From positions 1 to 41,634 of the IMG/VR virus record IMGVR_UViG_3300036768_000459: a DNA stretch of 41,634 nucleotides. One strand, given 5' to 3'. The notes beneath the pieces are model-generated. The model worked only from the letters and a program-made list of their open reading frames with translations, ran no database searches and had not been told where the DNA came from. Shown here one piece after another: positions 25,107-32,369 of this stretch (positions are counted from its first letter, which is position 1; the number at the start of each line of letters is the position of its first letter). Made by a program: the position numbers and the translations under genes. Origin of the DNA: a virus.

Positions 25107-25902
25107 GATCGATCCTCCGTTTGTCGTCCAGTTTTCAGGGGGTCGCACGTCTGGATTTATGCTCCGTCAGATACTCGACGCCTACAACGGGAAGCTCCCA
25201 GATAATTCGCTAATCGTGTTTTGCAACACTGGGCTGGAACACCCCGAAACCCTCAAGTTCGTTGAGCGTGTGAGCATCGAATGGGGTGTAGATATTCACT
25301 GGTTAGAGTATCGACAAAAAAAGACCTTCGAGCGTGTGAGTTATGCGACCGCGTCCCGCAACGGGGAACCGTTTGCATTGCTGATTGAAGATAAGTTGAA
25401 CTATCTACCAAATGTGATGGTGCGGTTTTGTACGGTTGAAATGAAGATCAAGACCTCCGACAGATATTGTGCGACGTTTGGCTTTCTTGAATCGGGGTAC
25501 TCAGAAGCGATCGGACTTCGTGCCGATGAACCCCAACGGGTACGAAAGATCAAAGGAAGAGATCGTGATAACGCAGCCGTTTGCCCTATCCACGATGCAG
25601 GGCATACACTCGCAGACGTTGAGAGGTTTTGGGCAGCACAACCTTTCGACTTGGGTATTCCGAGTTATCTTGGAAACTGTGTCGGGTGTTTCCTCAAAGG
25701 TCGGAACAAGCTGGCAACGATAGCCCGAGAATCCCCTGAATCATTGCAATGGTGGGCCGAGCAAGAGACGGCGAGCGGAAACCGATTCCGAAAGGATGGG
25801 CCTTCCTACGCGATGTTTCTCGCACTCGCACAACGCAAAGGGCTGTTTGATGACATGCCCGAAACTGACTATCTGGAAGTAGCTTGTCACTGTACCGATT
25901 AG
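25093..25902 (+). CDS. PAPS reductase-like adenine nucleotide alpha-hydrolase protein
   Basis: A 269-aa protein with the PP-loop S-G-G-R-T-S-G at residues 15-21, the first signature of the PAPS reductase/ATP sulphurylase family, then F-C-N-T-G-L-E-H-P-E-T (35-55), R-F-C-T-V-E-M-K and G-N-C-V-G-C-F-L-K-G (near 195), a cysteine pair that could bind an iron-sulphur cluster. Close phage relatives are usually labelled phosphoadenosine phosphosulphate reductase; their chemistry in phages is unclear. DndC, of DNA phosphorothioation, belongs to the same group, so base or backbone modification is possible. No other dnd-type gene is present. It overlaps the zinc-ribbon gene. Confidence 0.83.
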   Translation: MNPYKIDPPFVVQFSGGRTSGFMLRQILDAYNGKLPDNSLIVFCNTGLEHPETLKFVERVSIEWGVDIHWLEYRQKKTFERVSYATASRNGEPFALLIEDKLNYLPNVMVRFCTVEMKIKTSDRYCATFGFLESGYSEAIGLRADEPQRVRKIKGRDRDNAAVCPIHDAGHTLADVERFWAAQPFDLGIPSYLGNCVGCFLKGRNKLATIARESPESLQWWAEQETASGNRFRKDGPSYAMFLALAQRKGLFDDMPETDYLEVACHCTD

Positions 25903-25925
25903 GTGAGACATTGGGGAGACATCAA

Positions 25926-25945
25926 GACCAGCAAAGACCAGCAAA
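25926..25945 (+). repeat. Two tandem copies of GACCAGCAAA
   Basis: A 10-bp unit is repeated twice in the 25903-26216 gap. A 7-bp hairpin TAGGCTA-AAA-TAGCCTA (25972-25988) lies nearby. Both may be regulatory; no further evidence. Confidence 0.5.
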
Positions 25946-26057
25946 GAGCGGTTTATCTTGGCAGATGGGAGTAGGCTAAAATAGCCTAGATTCTTCGAGA
26001 AAAACAGTGATTTGCGGTGTGTTATGGGCTACTAGAAAAAAAACGCAAAAATAACTC

Positions 26058-26098
26058 GATCAAAAAGACCTTGTTTTTACGGTGTTTTTGATCTTTTT
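26058..26098 (+). terminator. AT-rich terminator upstream of the strong promoter
   Basis: GATCAAAAA (26058-26066) pairs with TTTTTGATC (26085-26093), with an inner ACC/GGT helix, followed by five T. It would end transcripts from 24384-25902. Confidence 0.6.
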
Positions 26099-26130
26099 GG
26101 AAAAATTTTGCCAAATATCTATACACTCGC

Positions 26131-26159
26131 TTGACAGTATACTCGTTTGCGAGTATATT
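26131..26159 (+). promoter_or_regulatory. Sigma-70 promoter with overlapping operator palindrome
   Basis: TTGACA (26131-26136), a 17-bp spacer and TATATT (26154-26159) form the best consensus promoter in the genome. The spacer holds TATACTCG-TTTG-CGAGTATA (26138-26157), an 8-bp inverted repeat that reaches into the -10 box, so a repressor dimer bound there would block RNA polymerase. It drives 26217 onward. The small HTH protein at 28346 is one possible repressor. Confidence 0.85.
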
Positions 26160-26216
26160 ATAGGTGTAGTCGTTGTTGACTACCACACACAAACAAACAC
26201 AAACCAGGAGAAAACC

Positions 26217-26591
26217 ATGATGAAGCAAGAGTGGGCCAACTTAATTAAGAACGCCGAAAAGAAGGGAATGCTCGATGACCTTGCCACCGTGTTGGTGGCT
26301 CGGTGCATCGAAGGCGAGCCGGAGATATCCCCGGATATCTCAGTCGAGTGGGGCTGGCGAGACGCCGGCGGGAAATGGTGGAGCAACCAGGCCCACGGTG
26401 TACGTGTCGGCGATTGGCTCTTGTGTTGGCTGGATACCCGCCCCAGTGGCGGGCAAATCGAGGCAGAAAGCCTCATCCAGTGTGATACGCCGGAAGAAGC
26501 CGCCGAGTTCTTGAAGGAACTCGTCGAAGACTGGGGGGGGCCCTGGCACGCAGTGCGTCACCAAGGGACTTATGTGAAGTCCACTTGGTAA
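26217..26591 (+). CDS. Hypothetical small acidic protein, first gene of the repressible operon
   Basis: A 124-aa acidic protein rich in Trp (W-G-W-R-D-A-G-G-K-W-W-S). It follows the consensus promoter with an AGGAG site 6 bases before ATG 26217 (a second ATG follows at 26220). Its codon use is richer in G and C at third positions than most neighbours. No known domain. Being first behind a tightly regulated promoter, and closed off by a strong terminator at 26622-26666, it forms a one-gene early or lysogeny-type transcript. Confidence 0.72.
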   Translation: MMKQEWANLIKNAEKKGMLDDLATVLVARCIEGEPEISPDISVEWGWRDAGGKWWSNQAHGVRVGDWLLCWLDTRPSGGQIEAESLIQCDTPEEAAEFLKELVEDWGGPWHAVRHQGTYVKSTW

Positions 26592-26621
26592 AACACAAAA
26601 TAAAAAAAAATGTGAGAATAG

Positions 26622-26666
26622 AATACCCACCTCGCCAGATACACCAGCGAGATGGGTATTTTTTTT
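26622..26666 (+). terminator. Rho-independent terminator
   Basis: A 14-bp stem (26622-26635 with 26647-26660, one G-U pair), 11-base loop and a run of eight T. It closes the transcript begun at 26131. Confidence 0.92.
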
Positions 26667-26686
26667 CACGCATACGGAGAACAGAC

Positions 26687-27058
26687 ATGATCGCCACTGC
26701 CATCATTATGGAATTGACCGCATCACTCGCCTTCGCATGGGGTGATGGCGACGAAGCCGATCTGATTCCTATCGCAAACTGCCTTGTCGATGCGATGTAC
26801 GAACACGGAATTGATTGCCCATCGGGGCCGGTGCTGTCTGTTGGTCACGCTCGATTCCGTGAGGGTCATTTAGTCGATCATTTTGCGTGCCTAGTCAAGC
26901 TAGGCGAGGGTGATATTCATGTCAGTTGGAAATTTGTGGGTCATCCGATGGTCGGCGGTGGCGGTGTTGCTGATCGAGATATGTTGCTGATCGACTATCG
27001 GATTGAAATCCGCTCCACAGGCCAAATAATCGCATTCCGCCATGCGTCGGAATCCTAA
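26687..27058 (+). CDS. Hypothetical protein upstream of the ribozyme
   Basis: A 123-aa protein with a hydrophobic start (I-A-T-A-I-I-M-E-L-T-A-S-L-A-F-A-W), then D-G-D-E-A-D and a beta-rich C-terminal half. ATG 26687 has a GGAGA site 7 bases upstream. The stop codon TAA at 27056-27058 overlaps the 5' strand of the hammerhead ribozyme, so self-cleavage would leave this message ending right after the reading frame. Not recognised. Confidence 0.65.
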   Translation: MIATAIIMELTASLAFAWGDGDEADLIPIANCLVDAMYEHGIDCPSGPVLSVGHARFREGHLVDHFACLVKLGEGDIHVSWKFVGHPMVGGGGVADRDMLLIDYRIEIRSTGQIIAFRHASES

Positions 27059-27107
27059 CCCACTGACGAGCCGGTGAGATTCCGGCGAAACCCTTCGGGG
27101 TCTGGGT
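27058..27107 (+). ncRNA. Type I hammerhead ribozyme
   Basis: All core positions match. CTGACGA is at 27063-27069; stem II is GCCGG 27070-27074 with CCGGC 27082-27086; GAA is at 27087-27089; stem III is ACCC 27090-27093 with GGGT 27098-27101, closed by TTCG. The cleaved C is 27102, and stem I is ACCCA 27058-27062 with TGGGT 27103-27107. The open ends are in stem I, so it is type I, and cleavage is expected between 27102 and 27103. A further hairpin (GCCAC 27116-27120 with GTGGC 27132-27136) and an AAGGA site before ATG 27149 lie downstream. Hammerheads are known from phages; this one would trim the 3' end of the 26687 message. Confidence 0.9.
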
Positions 27108-27148
27108 AATACAAAGCCACCCCCAAGAGAAGTGGCAAGGAATCATTT

Positions 27149-27366
27149 ATGGAAATTCCTGAAAAAAAATGTCATGATCCCGACCCACAAGGTGTAAACC
27201 AGCTGATCTCAGAGAATTCTTGCGAGAATTCGATCGTGATAATGGGGGATTCGCACTCGTGGCGAACCTGCTTGGCATTCGAGCCAACACTCTTTCAAAG
27301 ATGTGGGAACGAAAAAAGCTGTTACTTGCGGAACTGGACTATTTCAAGGATTTGTTAGACCATTAA
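27149..27366 (+). pseudogene. Frame-broken small HTH gene after the ribozyme
   Basis: ATG 27149 has an AAGGA site, but that frame soon becomes unlike a protein and ends at 27358. In the -1 frame, open from 27178 to 27366, 62 residues read like a small DNA-binding protein: D-L-R-E-F-L-R-E-F-D-R-D-N-G-G-F, then A-N-L-L-G-I-R-A-N-T-L-S-K-M-W. That frame has no ATG; a TTG at 27220 is possible. A frame change after 27178 would join the two. It is a disrupted regulator, a sequencing indel or, less likely, a recoded gene. Confidence 0.55.
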
Positions 27367-27401
27367 ATTGGCCCCAAAATGATAACCATGTGGAGACTGA
27401 G

Positions 27402-28298
27402 ATGATTACGACTTCTGACCCTGACGGATACCGGCTCGACTTGCAGGATGCTTTGGCAACTGGTCAAGCCGCGAACATTGTTTATGCTTATGCCCGTTGT
27501 TTGATTCATGGGAGTTCGCTCGATTCTGATCTCAAAGCCCAAGCCGAAACGCACATCCCAAACGCTTTGCCTCAAATCAAAGCTGAACTCAAAAAATGGA
27601 TCGAAACCGCCCAATCGTTAGGAGAGCGTTGGGATGATACAGATGAGATCGAGGAAGCCGATCATCTTCTCGAAGGGATGATCGAACTGCGGACTGATGC
27701 CGAAGGTTTGGAAAAAGCGATCGGGGAACCAATTCGGGAATTGGTAAACCAGTTTGATCGTGAACTGTTGGTCCACAAAGAACTATTGGAAACGCTCGAG
27801 GGAACGAACTGGTACACGAATTATTGTGAGTCGATCCCCTTAGAAATTTCGCGACAGCTTTGGTGGTTAAACCTCACCGATGAACCCAAGCCTGTCGGGG
27901 AATTATTCGACGCCGAATTTAAGGATATGGTGGCACGGGTTCAATATGCCCGAAAAATGTTCCCCACAGTCGTCGGGATGTTGGCAGCCGATGTTTCGGA
28001 CAAGGCGGATTTTCAGGTAAGGAAGCTCGTGTGGCGTTCTCCAGATCAATTAGGAGAAGCCCGCTTCAATCTCCCGCCTCAAACCACCGCAGAAGAAGAA
28101 AAAGAATTACGCCCCGTGCAAATTTTCTTCGAGAAAAAACCCAAGGCCCAGGTGCTGGTGCAACTAGGACCATACCAAGAACAGACCGATGAACGAGGTC
28201 GCATTTGGGTGACTTTGGAAAAACTTCGCCCCACATGGAACGGACGATTGTACGTTGGCACCCCTCAAATCGAATGGATATTAGAACGGGACTCATGA
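27402..28298 (+). CDS. Hypothetical mostly helical protein
   Basis: A 298-aa acidic protein with helices in the first two thirds (K-A-E-L-K-K-W-I-E-T-A-Q and D-E-I-E-E-A-D-H-L-L-E-G-M-I-E-L) and a beta-type end (A-Q-V-L-V-Q-L-G-P-Y). ATG 27402 has GGAG 6 bases upstream. No recognised domain. It is coupled to the following HTH region by an ATGA overlap at 28295, though that gene probably starts later at 28346. Confidence 0.65.
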   Translation: MITTSDPDGYRLDLQDALATGQAANIVYAYARCLIHGSSLDSDLKAQAETHIPNALPQIKAELKKWIETAQSLGERWDDTDEIEEADHLLEGMIELRTDAEGLEKAIGEPIRELVNQFDRELLVHKELLETLEGTNWYTNYCESIPLEISRQLWWLNLTDEPKPVGELFDAEFKDMVARVQYARKMFPTVVGMLAADVSDKADFQVRKLVWRSPDQLGEARFNLPPQTTAEEEKELRPVQIFFEKKPKAQVLVQLGPYQEQTDERGRIWVTLEKLRPTWNGRLYVGTPQIEWILERDS

Positions 28299-28345
28299 CA
28301 AAAAATTCGCTCAAATTCAAGCAACTCGAATTAGGAGTATCTGAC

Positions 28346-28579
28346 ATGGCCAAAAAAAAACCACCCATCGCGCTCGACCCGATCGTCGACCGAGTGGCCG
28401 ACCTGCTCGCCGCCTGCCCCCTGACAGATTACGCTATCGCCAAGCGGTCCGGCGTGAGACCGGACACCGTGAAGCGGATTCGCCTTCGACAAAATGGGGT
28501 GCGTAGCTCGATCCTCTCGCAGATTTTGCGGGGGTTGGGGTATGAGTTCGAGTTGAAGAAGGTCGACACCTGTGATTAA
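28346..28579 (+). CDS. Small helix-turn-helix regulator
   Basis: A 77-aa protein starting at ATG 28346 with TAGGAG 8 bases before it (an in-frame ATG at 28295 overlaps the previous stop). Residues ~25-60 fit a helix-turn-helix of the XRE type: L-T-D-Y-A-I-A-K-R-S-G-V-R-P-D-T-V-K-R-I, then S-I-L-S-Q-I-L-R-G-L-G-Y. It is the best candidate in this region for binding the operator at 26138-26157. A 7-bp hairpin (28570-28587) overlaps its stop codon. Confidence 0.7.
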   Translation: MAKKKPPIALDPIVDRVADLLAACPLTDYAIAKRSGVRPDTVKRIRLRQNGVRSSILSQILRGLGYEFELKKVDTCD

Positions 28580-28606
28580 GATCACAGTTCCGTGGCGTAT
28601 CAACAG

Positions 28607-28671
28607 TTTTTTTTTCTTTTTTTTCGTTTTTTTTTATTTGTTTCGTTTTTTTTATTTTTTTCGTTTTTTTT
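28607..28671 (+). repeat. 65-bp T-rich tract at the cassette border
   Basis: A nearly pure T stretch broken by CG and single A, G or C, with a TTTCGTTTTTTTTATTT-like unit recurring. It follows the hairpin at 28570-28587 and could act in termination. It marks the left side of the GC-rich AAA+/VWA/DHH cassette and may be a recombination junction. Confidence 0.8.
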
Positions 28672-28747
28672 GGCGGAAAGTGTCATTACGGTATTGTTTC
28701 GCGTTGATTATAAGTGAATCAGCAGAATCAATCGGAGGGCATCAGCG

Positions 28748-29536
28748 ATGGTCTGGACGCGCCAAGTGGAGTTCATGTTGCGGGACATGGAGCGAGAGCT
28801 TGGGCTTCGCGTTGCCCTCTTGGAGGGGGCGCCCGGATGTGGGAAGACGAGCCTGACCGCCGAAATGGCTCGGCGGCTCGGATCGAAATACATCTACGCC
28901 TTGCTCCACAGCTGGACCGACGCCGACGAATTGTTTGTCGGCGTCGACGTGGCCGCCGCCGTTGCGGGTGATGCGGCTCATGTACGCCAGCCCGGCGTAC
29001 TAGCCCAAGCCGCCGAGGCCAGCCAAAGCGGGCTGGTGGTCGTCTGTCTCGATGAAATCGACAAAGCCCCAGACCGTGTGGACGGTCTGTTGCTGGATTT
29101 CTTGCAATACGGGCGCGTGCCCGTTGCGCCAGGTCGGCAAATTCAGGCGACCCTTGACAATTTGGTCGTCATGCTGACGACCAACGGACAGCGTGAACTG
29201 TCAGAGGCGTTGCTCCGCCGGTGTCGGCGGGTTGCCATGCCCCCACTGACGCGGGAGGCAATCGTCGAAGCTCTGGCGGAGCAAGGTCTGCCCCGTTCAG
29301 TCATCGTGGCCGTGTACAAGGCGGCCATCATGGCCGCCCAAATCGAGGGGCATTCGCCCACAATCCAAGAAATTGCCAAATGCGTGCGTAGCGCGCTGTG
29401 CTGCGAGACGCACGAAGAATTCGTCTGGGCATGCCAGCAATGGCTCGCCCGTGGAGCCAAAGGGCGGGCCGCACTAACCCCCAAAGTTCTGGCGGCGGCT
29501 TGGGGGGAAACCCTTTCTCACATCAGGGGGAAGTGA
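28748..29536 (+). CDS. MoxR/CbbQ-like AAA+ ATPase
   Basis: A 262-aa ATPase with Walker A G-A-P-G-C-G-K-T-S (~27-35), Walker B V-V-C-L-D-E-I-D-K (~97-105), sensor T-T-N and the arginine-rich E-A-L-L-R-R-C-R-R (~150-160). The short single AAA domain and adjacent VWA gene match the MoxR group, whose members pair with VWA proteins to insert metals or remodel targets (CbbQ/CbbO, CobS/CobT, MoxR systems). CGGAGGG lies 8 bases before ATG 28748. The stop overlaps the next start (TGATG), so the pair is translationally coupled. Base composition is richer in GC than nearby phage genes. Confidence 0.88.
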   Translation: MVWTRQVEFMLRDMERELGLRVALLEGAPGCGKTSLTAEMARRLGSKYIYALLHSWTDADELFVGVDVAAAVAGDAAHVRQPGVLAQAAEASQSGLVVVCLDEIDKAPDRVDGLLLDFLQYGRVPVAPGRQIQATLDNLVVMLTTNGQRELSEALLRRCRRVAMPPLTREAIVEALAEQGLPRSVIVAVYKAAIMAAQIEGHSPTIQEIAKCVRSALCCETHEEFVWACQQWLARGAKGRAALTPKVLAAAWGETLSHIRGK

Positions 29537-31068
29537 TGCCACAGAGATTGCCACTCGTCTACAGGACTATTCAGTCTCTTCCTCTGGGTAGGGGCTCCGA
29601 GGAATTGAGCGACTATCCAGCCGTGGAACGCTGGGTACGCAAACAATTTTTCCGGCTCGCCGGCCATTATGTCGGCGAGCAGGGAGCCTTGCTTTTGGAT
29701 GGCCTGTCGGCCCATCTGGTGGCACAGGCCGCCCACGAAGGCCCACGATGGGCCGTCTTGATCGCTGCCCGACCGGGCAACGAGCATCAGCTCAATCTCC
29801 CCGCCGATCTGGAGCGTTCGCTCTGGGACCTTGTCTCCCACTACGGAGACCTAGAGCCGTTCCAGTGGGTGGGAGAGCGACTGCGGGAGCAGGCTTGCAA
29901 CCTGTTTTCCCGCCCCGAGGGGGAGGCGAGACCCAAGGGGACCGATGAAGTCGCCCCCGGAGATGGAAAGACCGAGGATTCGCTGCTCCACGGTGGAGAC
30001 GGCAATTCCGGCGAAGTGGACCATGCCGCCCAGACAGCGGCGCAGATGCCCCGCGAAGGGGCAGGAGGTGGATCGCAATCAGAGGATATGGCCATTGAGG
30101 CGGACGCCGCGTCCAGCAAGACGCCGCCTGTCCAGAAGATGGGGGATACCCACCCGTCCGTCGCCGGCCTTAAGACCCCGGAGGGCGAACCGGGGCTGTC
30201 ATCGGAGACATCAAGCGAATCCCAACAGCCGTGCTCTCGTACGGCCGACCCTGAGGGGACCGCTCTGACCTCTGCCGACACACATCTGAGCTTGTTGGAG
30301 GCCGCGGGGGACGGGTCGACTACCGCGGCTGAATCTGATCTGCCCAAAGGTATATTCGGCGGTATGACCGCCGATCGAGAAGAAGCAAGGCAGCAAATCG
30401 CTACCTTGCGGTCGGAAGGACGCCGACTGGTCAAAGAGCTGCGGCGTCTTATCCGGATGAGCGAATGCGGGCTGCAAGGAAACCCATCTCCGCGATTTGT
30501 GCCCCACAAGCTAGTCCGGGAAATGCTCTCATCCCGATGGGGCCTGAACAAGGCTCGCCGGGAAGAGATGGACCTACCCGTATTCGCCGTAATGGCGGAC
30601 CTCTCCGGATCGTGCTCCGCCACCTCTACCCAGACACTTGCTGCGTGCTACACCATCGCAGCGGAGATGCCCGATCGCGTCGTAGTGATCGAGCATTCCA
30701 ACGGAGACGTCGTGGATGTGGTACGTGGTGACGTTCGCACCACGCTCCCTCTAGACAAGTACGGGCACCGACAACCCGGCTGCAGACTAGACGAATGGTA
30801 CGAATGCCATGTGCACCGGCCACTAGGCGGAGTACTGTTTTTCGGTGACTGGGACGGTTCCCATCATCTCGGCCGTCTCGCGGCCCAGATGACCGAGGAA
30901 TCGGTCATCGTCTGGCTGGACAGCCACGCCAAAAAATCTGGCGTGATTTGCCGGCCAGCTAGCATCCAAAGCTGGGTTAAGGAATACGGGATTCGTTGCC
31001 GAGTGCATTACTGCACCGGTGTAGGAGACGCCGAAACCGCAGTCGCAGCACTGCGGATGTTACACTGA
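29536..31068 (+). CDS. VWA-domain protein, partner of the AAA+ ATPase
   Basis: A 510-aa protein. Residues ~1-135 form a globular N-terminus; ~140-280 are a disordered acidic and Ser/Pro-rich linker; ~280-340 a basic helical region (R-R-L-V-K-E-L-R-R-L-I-R-M); and ~350-510 a VWA fold with the MIDAS motif D-L-S-G-S-C-S near residue 355. This build is like CobT and CoxE-type partners of MoxR ATPases. The linker sits where CobT has its acidic region. It begins at ATG 29536, overlapping the ATPase stop by one base. A 39-bp gap leads to the DHH-containing gene. Confidence 0.82.
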   Translation: MPQRLPLVYRTIQSLPLGRGSEELSDYPAVERWVRKQFFRLAGHYVGEQGALLLDGLSAHLVAQAAHEGPRWAVLIAARPGNEHQLNLPADLERSLWDLVSHYGDLEPFQWVGERLREQACNLFSRPEGEARPKGTDEVAPGDGKTEDSLLHGGDGNSGEVDHAAQTAAQMPREGAGGGSQSEDMAIEADAASSKTPPVQKMGDTHPSVAGLKTPEGEPGLSSETSSESQQPCSRTADPEGTALTSADTHLSLLEAAGDGSTTAAESDLPKGIFGGMTADREEARQQIATLRSEGRRLVKELRRLIRMSECGLQGNPSPRFVPHKLVREMLSSRWGLNKARREEMDLPVFAVMADLSGSCSATSTQTLAACYTIAAEMPDRVVVIEHSNGDVVDVVRGDVRTTLPLDKYGHRQPGCRLDEWYECHVHRPLGGVLFFGDWDGSHHLGRLAAQMTEESVIVWLDSHAKKSGVICRPASIQSWVKEYGIRCRVHYCTGVGDAETAVAALRMLH

Positions 31069-31107
31069 CTATTTCGCCGTATACGGCATAACCACAGGAG
31101 TATTAAA

Positions 31108-31893
31108 ATGAAGAATCAAGTCGTCGCTCTTCTTGGGGCAAGTGATCCTGAGATGCAAGCCATCCGCGAAGTCCTATCCGTACATGGGGTTCCAGTCCAT
31201 CAGGCTATCGGACCTGATGGACGATCAGTCCATCCCGGTACGGCTTATCAGGCCACGGGCGCCAACCCCCCCCTGCCTGATGGAGCACGTGTGCTGCGCA
31301 TCGAGTGCGATGGTCCCGTCGTCCGTGGGCACGATGTGATCGTGATCGATCATCACCGGCCCGGCGACCCGGGGTATGGCCAGCCCCCTGAACAATTCTG
31401 GCTAGCTTCGTCGATCGGGCAAGTCTATAGGTGCTTGGCGGTTGCCGACGCCATTCCCCGGGAGCACGTGCTGGCCGCAGCGGCCGACCATTGTCTGGCA
31501 TACGCCTATCGGGGACGATGCCCTGACGTAGACCCAGACGAACTGATGCAATGGCGCGTAGCGTCCCGAGCTATATTCCAACGGCGCCGCATCGAGGACG
31601 TACTGGCCGAAGTAGAAGCCGCTAGGGCTATCCTACGCCAAGCCCCCCGCGATGAGACAGGAATCGCCGATCTCAGACAGCGCCCAGCGATTCCAGAGCT
31701 TCCCGAGGCCGCAGCACGCGAAGGCATCCCAGTCATGGCGCAGATGAGAGAGAGAGATGGGCGCACGAAAGTTGTGCTCCAGTGTGCCTCTCCAGAGCAA
31801 GTGCAACTGTTCATCTCCGGCGCTCTCGTGGCTGGGCTCGAAGGTGTGTACGGCGACCCCGAACGAGGATTCGCCGGTGGATACCTGTCGTAG
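31108..31893 (+). CDS. DHH-containing protein of the AAA+/VWA cassette
   Basis: A 261-aa protein with an ACAGGAG site before ATG 31108. It has I-V-I-D-H-H-R-P-G-D (Asp-His-His at 81-83) and A-A-A-D-H-C (127-128), spaced like metal-binding positions of DHH-type phosphoesterases, but other DHH motifs are not obvious. The end is conserved-looking: P-E-L-P-E-A-A-A-R-E-G-I, K-V-V-L-Q-C-A-S and Y-G-D-P-E-R-G-F-A-G-G-Y. It may be the substrate, effector or a nuclease-like enzyme served by the AAA+/VWA pair. I cannot name its family. Same GC-rich composition as the two genes before it. Confidence 0.75.
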   Translation: MKNQVVALLGASDPEMQAIREVLSVHGVPVHQAIGPDGRSVHPGTAYQATGANPPLPDGARVLRIECDGPVVRGHDVIVIDHHRPGDPGYGQPPEQFWLASSIGQVYRCLAVADAIPREHVLAAAADHCLAYAYRGRCPDVDPDELMQWRVASRAIFQRRRIEDVLAEVEAARAILRQAPRDETGIADLRQRPAIPELPEAAAREGIPVMAQMRERDGRTKVVLQCASPEQVQLFISGALVAGLEGVYGDPERGFAGGYLS

Positions 31894-32022
31894 GTTCTTC
31901 GGGCTCACCTTTCGATTCGATATAGGCGCCCACCCTCAAAGTCTAACTGTTTAACCCTGTTTAGTTATATTACCCATACAACCATAATTCTAGCTTTTTT
32001 CGTTGTCCTCATCTCAGAAAAA

Positions 32023-32079
32023 GTAAGTCCGAAAGTCCGGTCCCTTAGAGAAAAGCGGACTTCGGACTTTCGGACTTAC
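32023..32079. repeat. Long inverted repeat, copy B
   Basis: GTAAGTCCGAAAGTCCG (32023-32039) pairs perfectly with CGGACTTTCGGACTTAC (32063-32079), 17 bp around a 23-base loop that can extend the helix. Eighteen bases (32026-32043) are identical to 9564-9581. No T-run follows, so a DNA cruciform or a protein site is more likely than a terminator. Confidence 0.88.
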
Positions 32080-32282
32080 CTATATTCCGATTTTAACACC
32101 AAGACTCAAACGAACGCTATAGCAAAGGACTTTTTACAATTCTCGAAATTCTTCTTGACTTCTGGGGCTACGGCATACCAGTCTAGAGACCAGTCTGAGG
32201 ACTGACACGACAGCACGACTCCGTTATGTTTGGTGTTACCACACAGGGGGCAAAACGTGCGTACTTTTTTTAGAAAAACCTA

Positions 32283-32311
32283 TTGACTTTACTACAAAAC
32301 AATGCCAATAT
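32283..32311 (+). promoter_or_regulatory. Weak promoter for the early operon
   Basis: TTGACT (32283-32288) with a 17-bp spacer to CAATAT (32306-32311). The -10 box is poor; the position before 32370 supports it. Confidence 0.4.
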
Positions 32312-32369
32312 GTAACCCCACACAGCACAATTTAGCCAAACGAAGGCTAACCACACACAGGAGTTACAA

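Larger units (their letters stand above)
31894..32369. other. Intergenic region before the early genes
   Basis: This 476-bp stretch has no gene that I accept. It holds the long inverted repeat at 32023-32079, two ACCAGTCT repeats (near 32178 and 32190) with a CAGTC-TGAG-GACTG hairpin, and a weak promoter at 32283-32311. It probably carries control signals, or an origin, for the early operon. Confidence 0.6.

Noticed and set aside
25926-25945. CRISPR-like repeats
   Set aside because: Only two 10-bp units with no spacers; no array elsewhere in the window.
28572-28856. Open frame with a run of Phe residues
   Set aside because: It arises only from translating the T-rich tract and the start of the ATPase gene in the wrong frame; no sensible start or domain.
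29841-30623. Long minus-strand frame inside the VWA gene
   Set aside because: A 260-codon antisense frame produced by GC-rich codon bias; rich in Ser, Arg and Pro with no domain, while the plus frame has a clear MIDAS motif.
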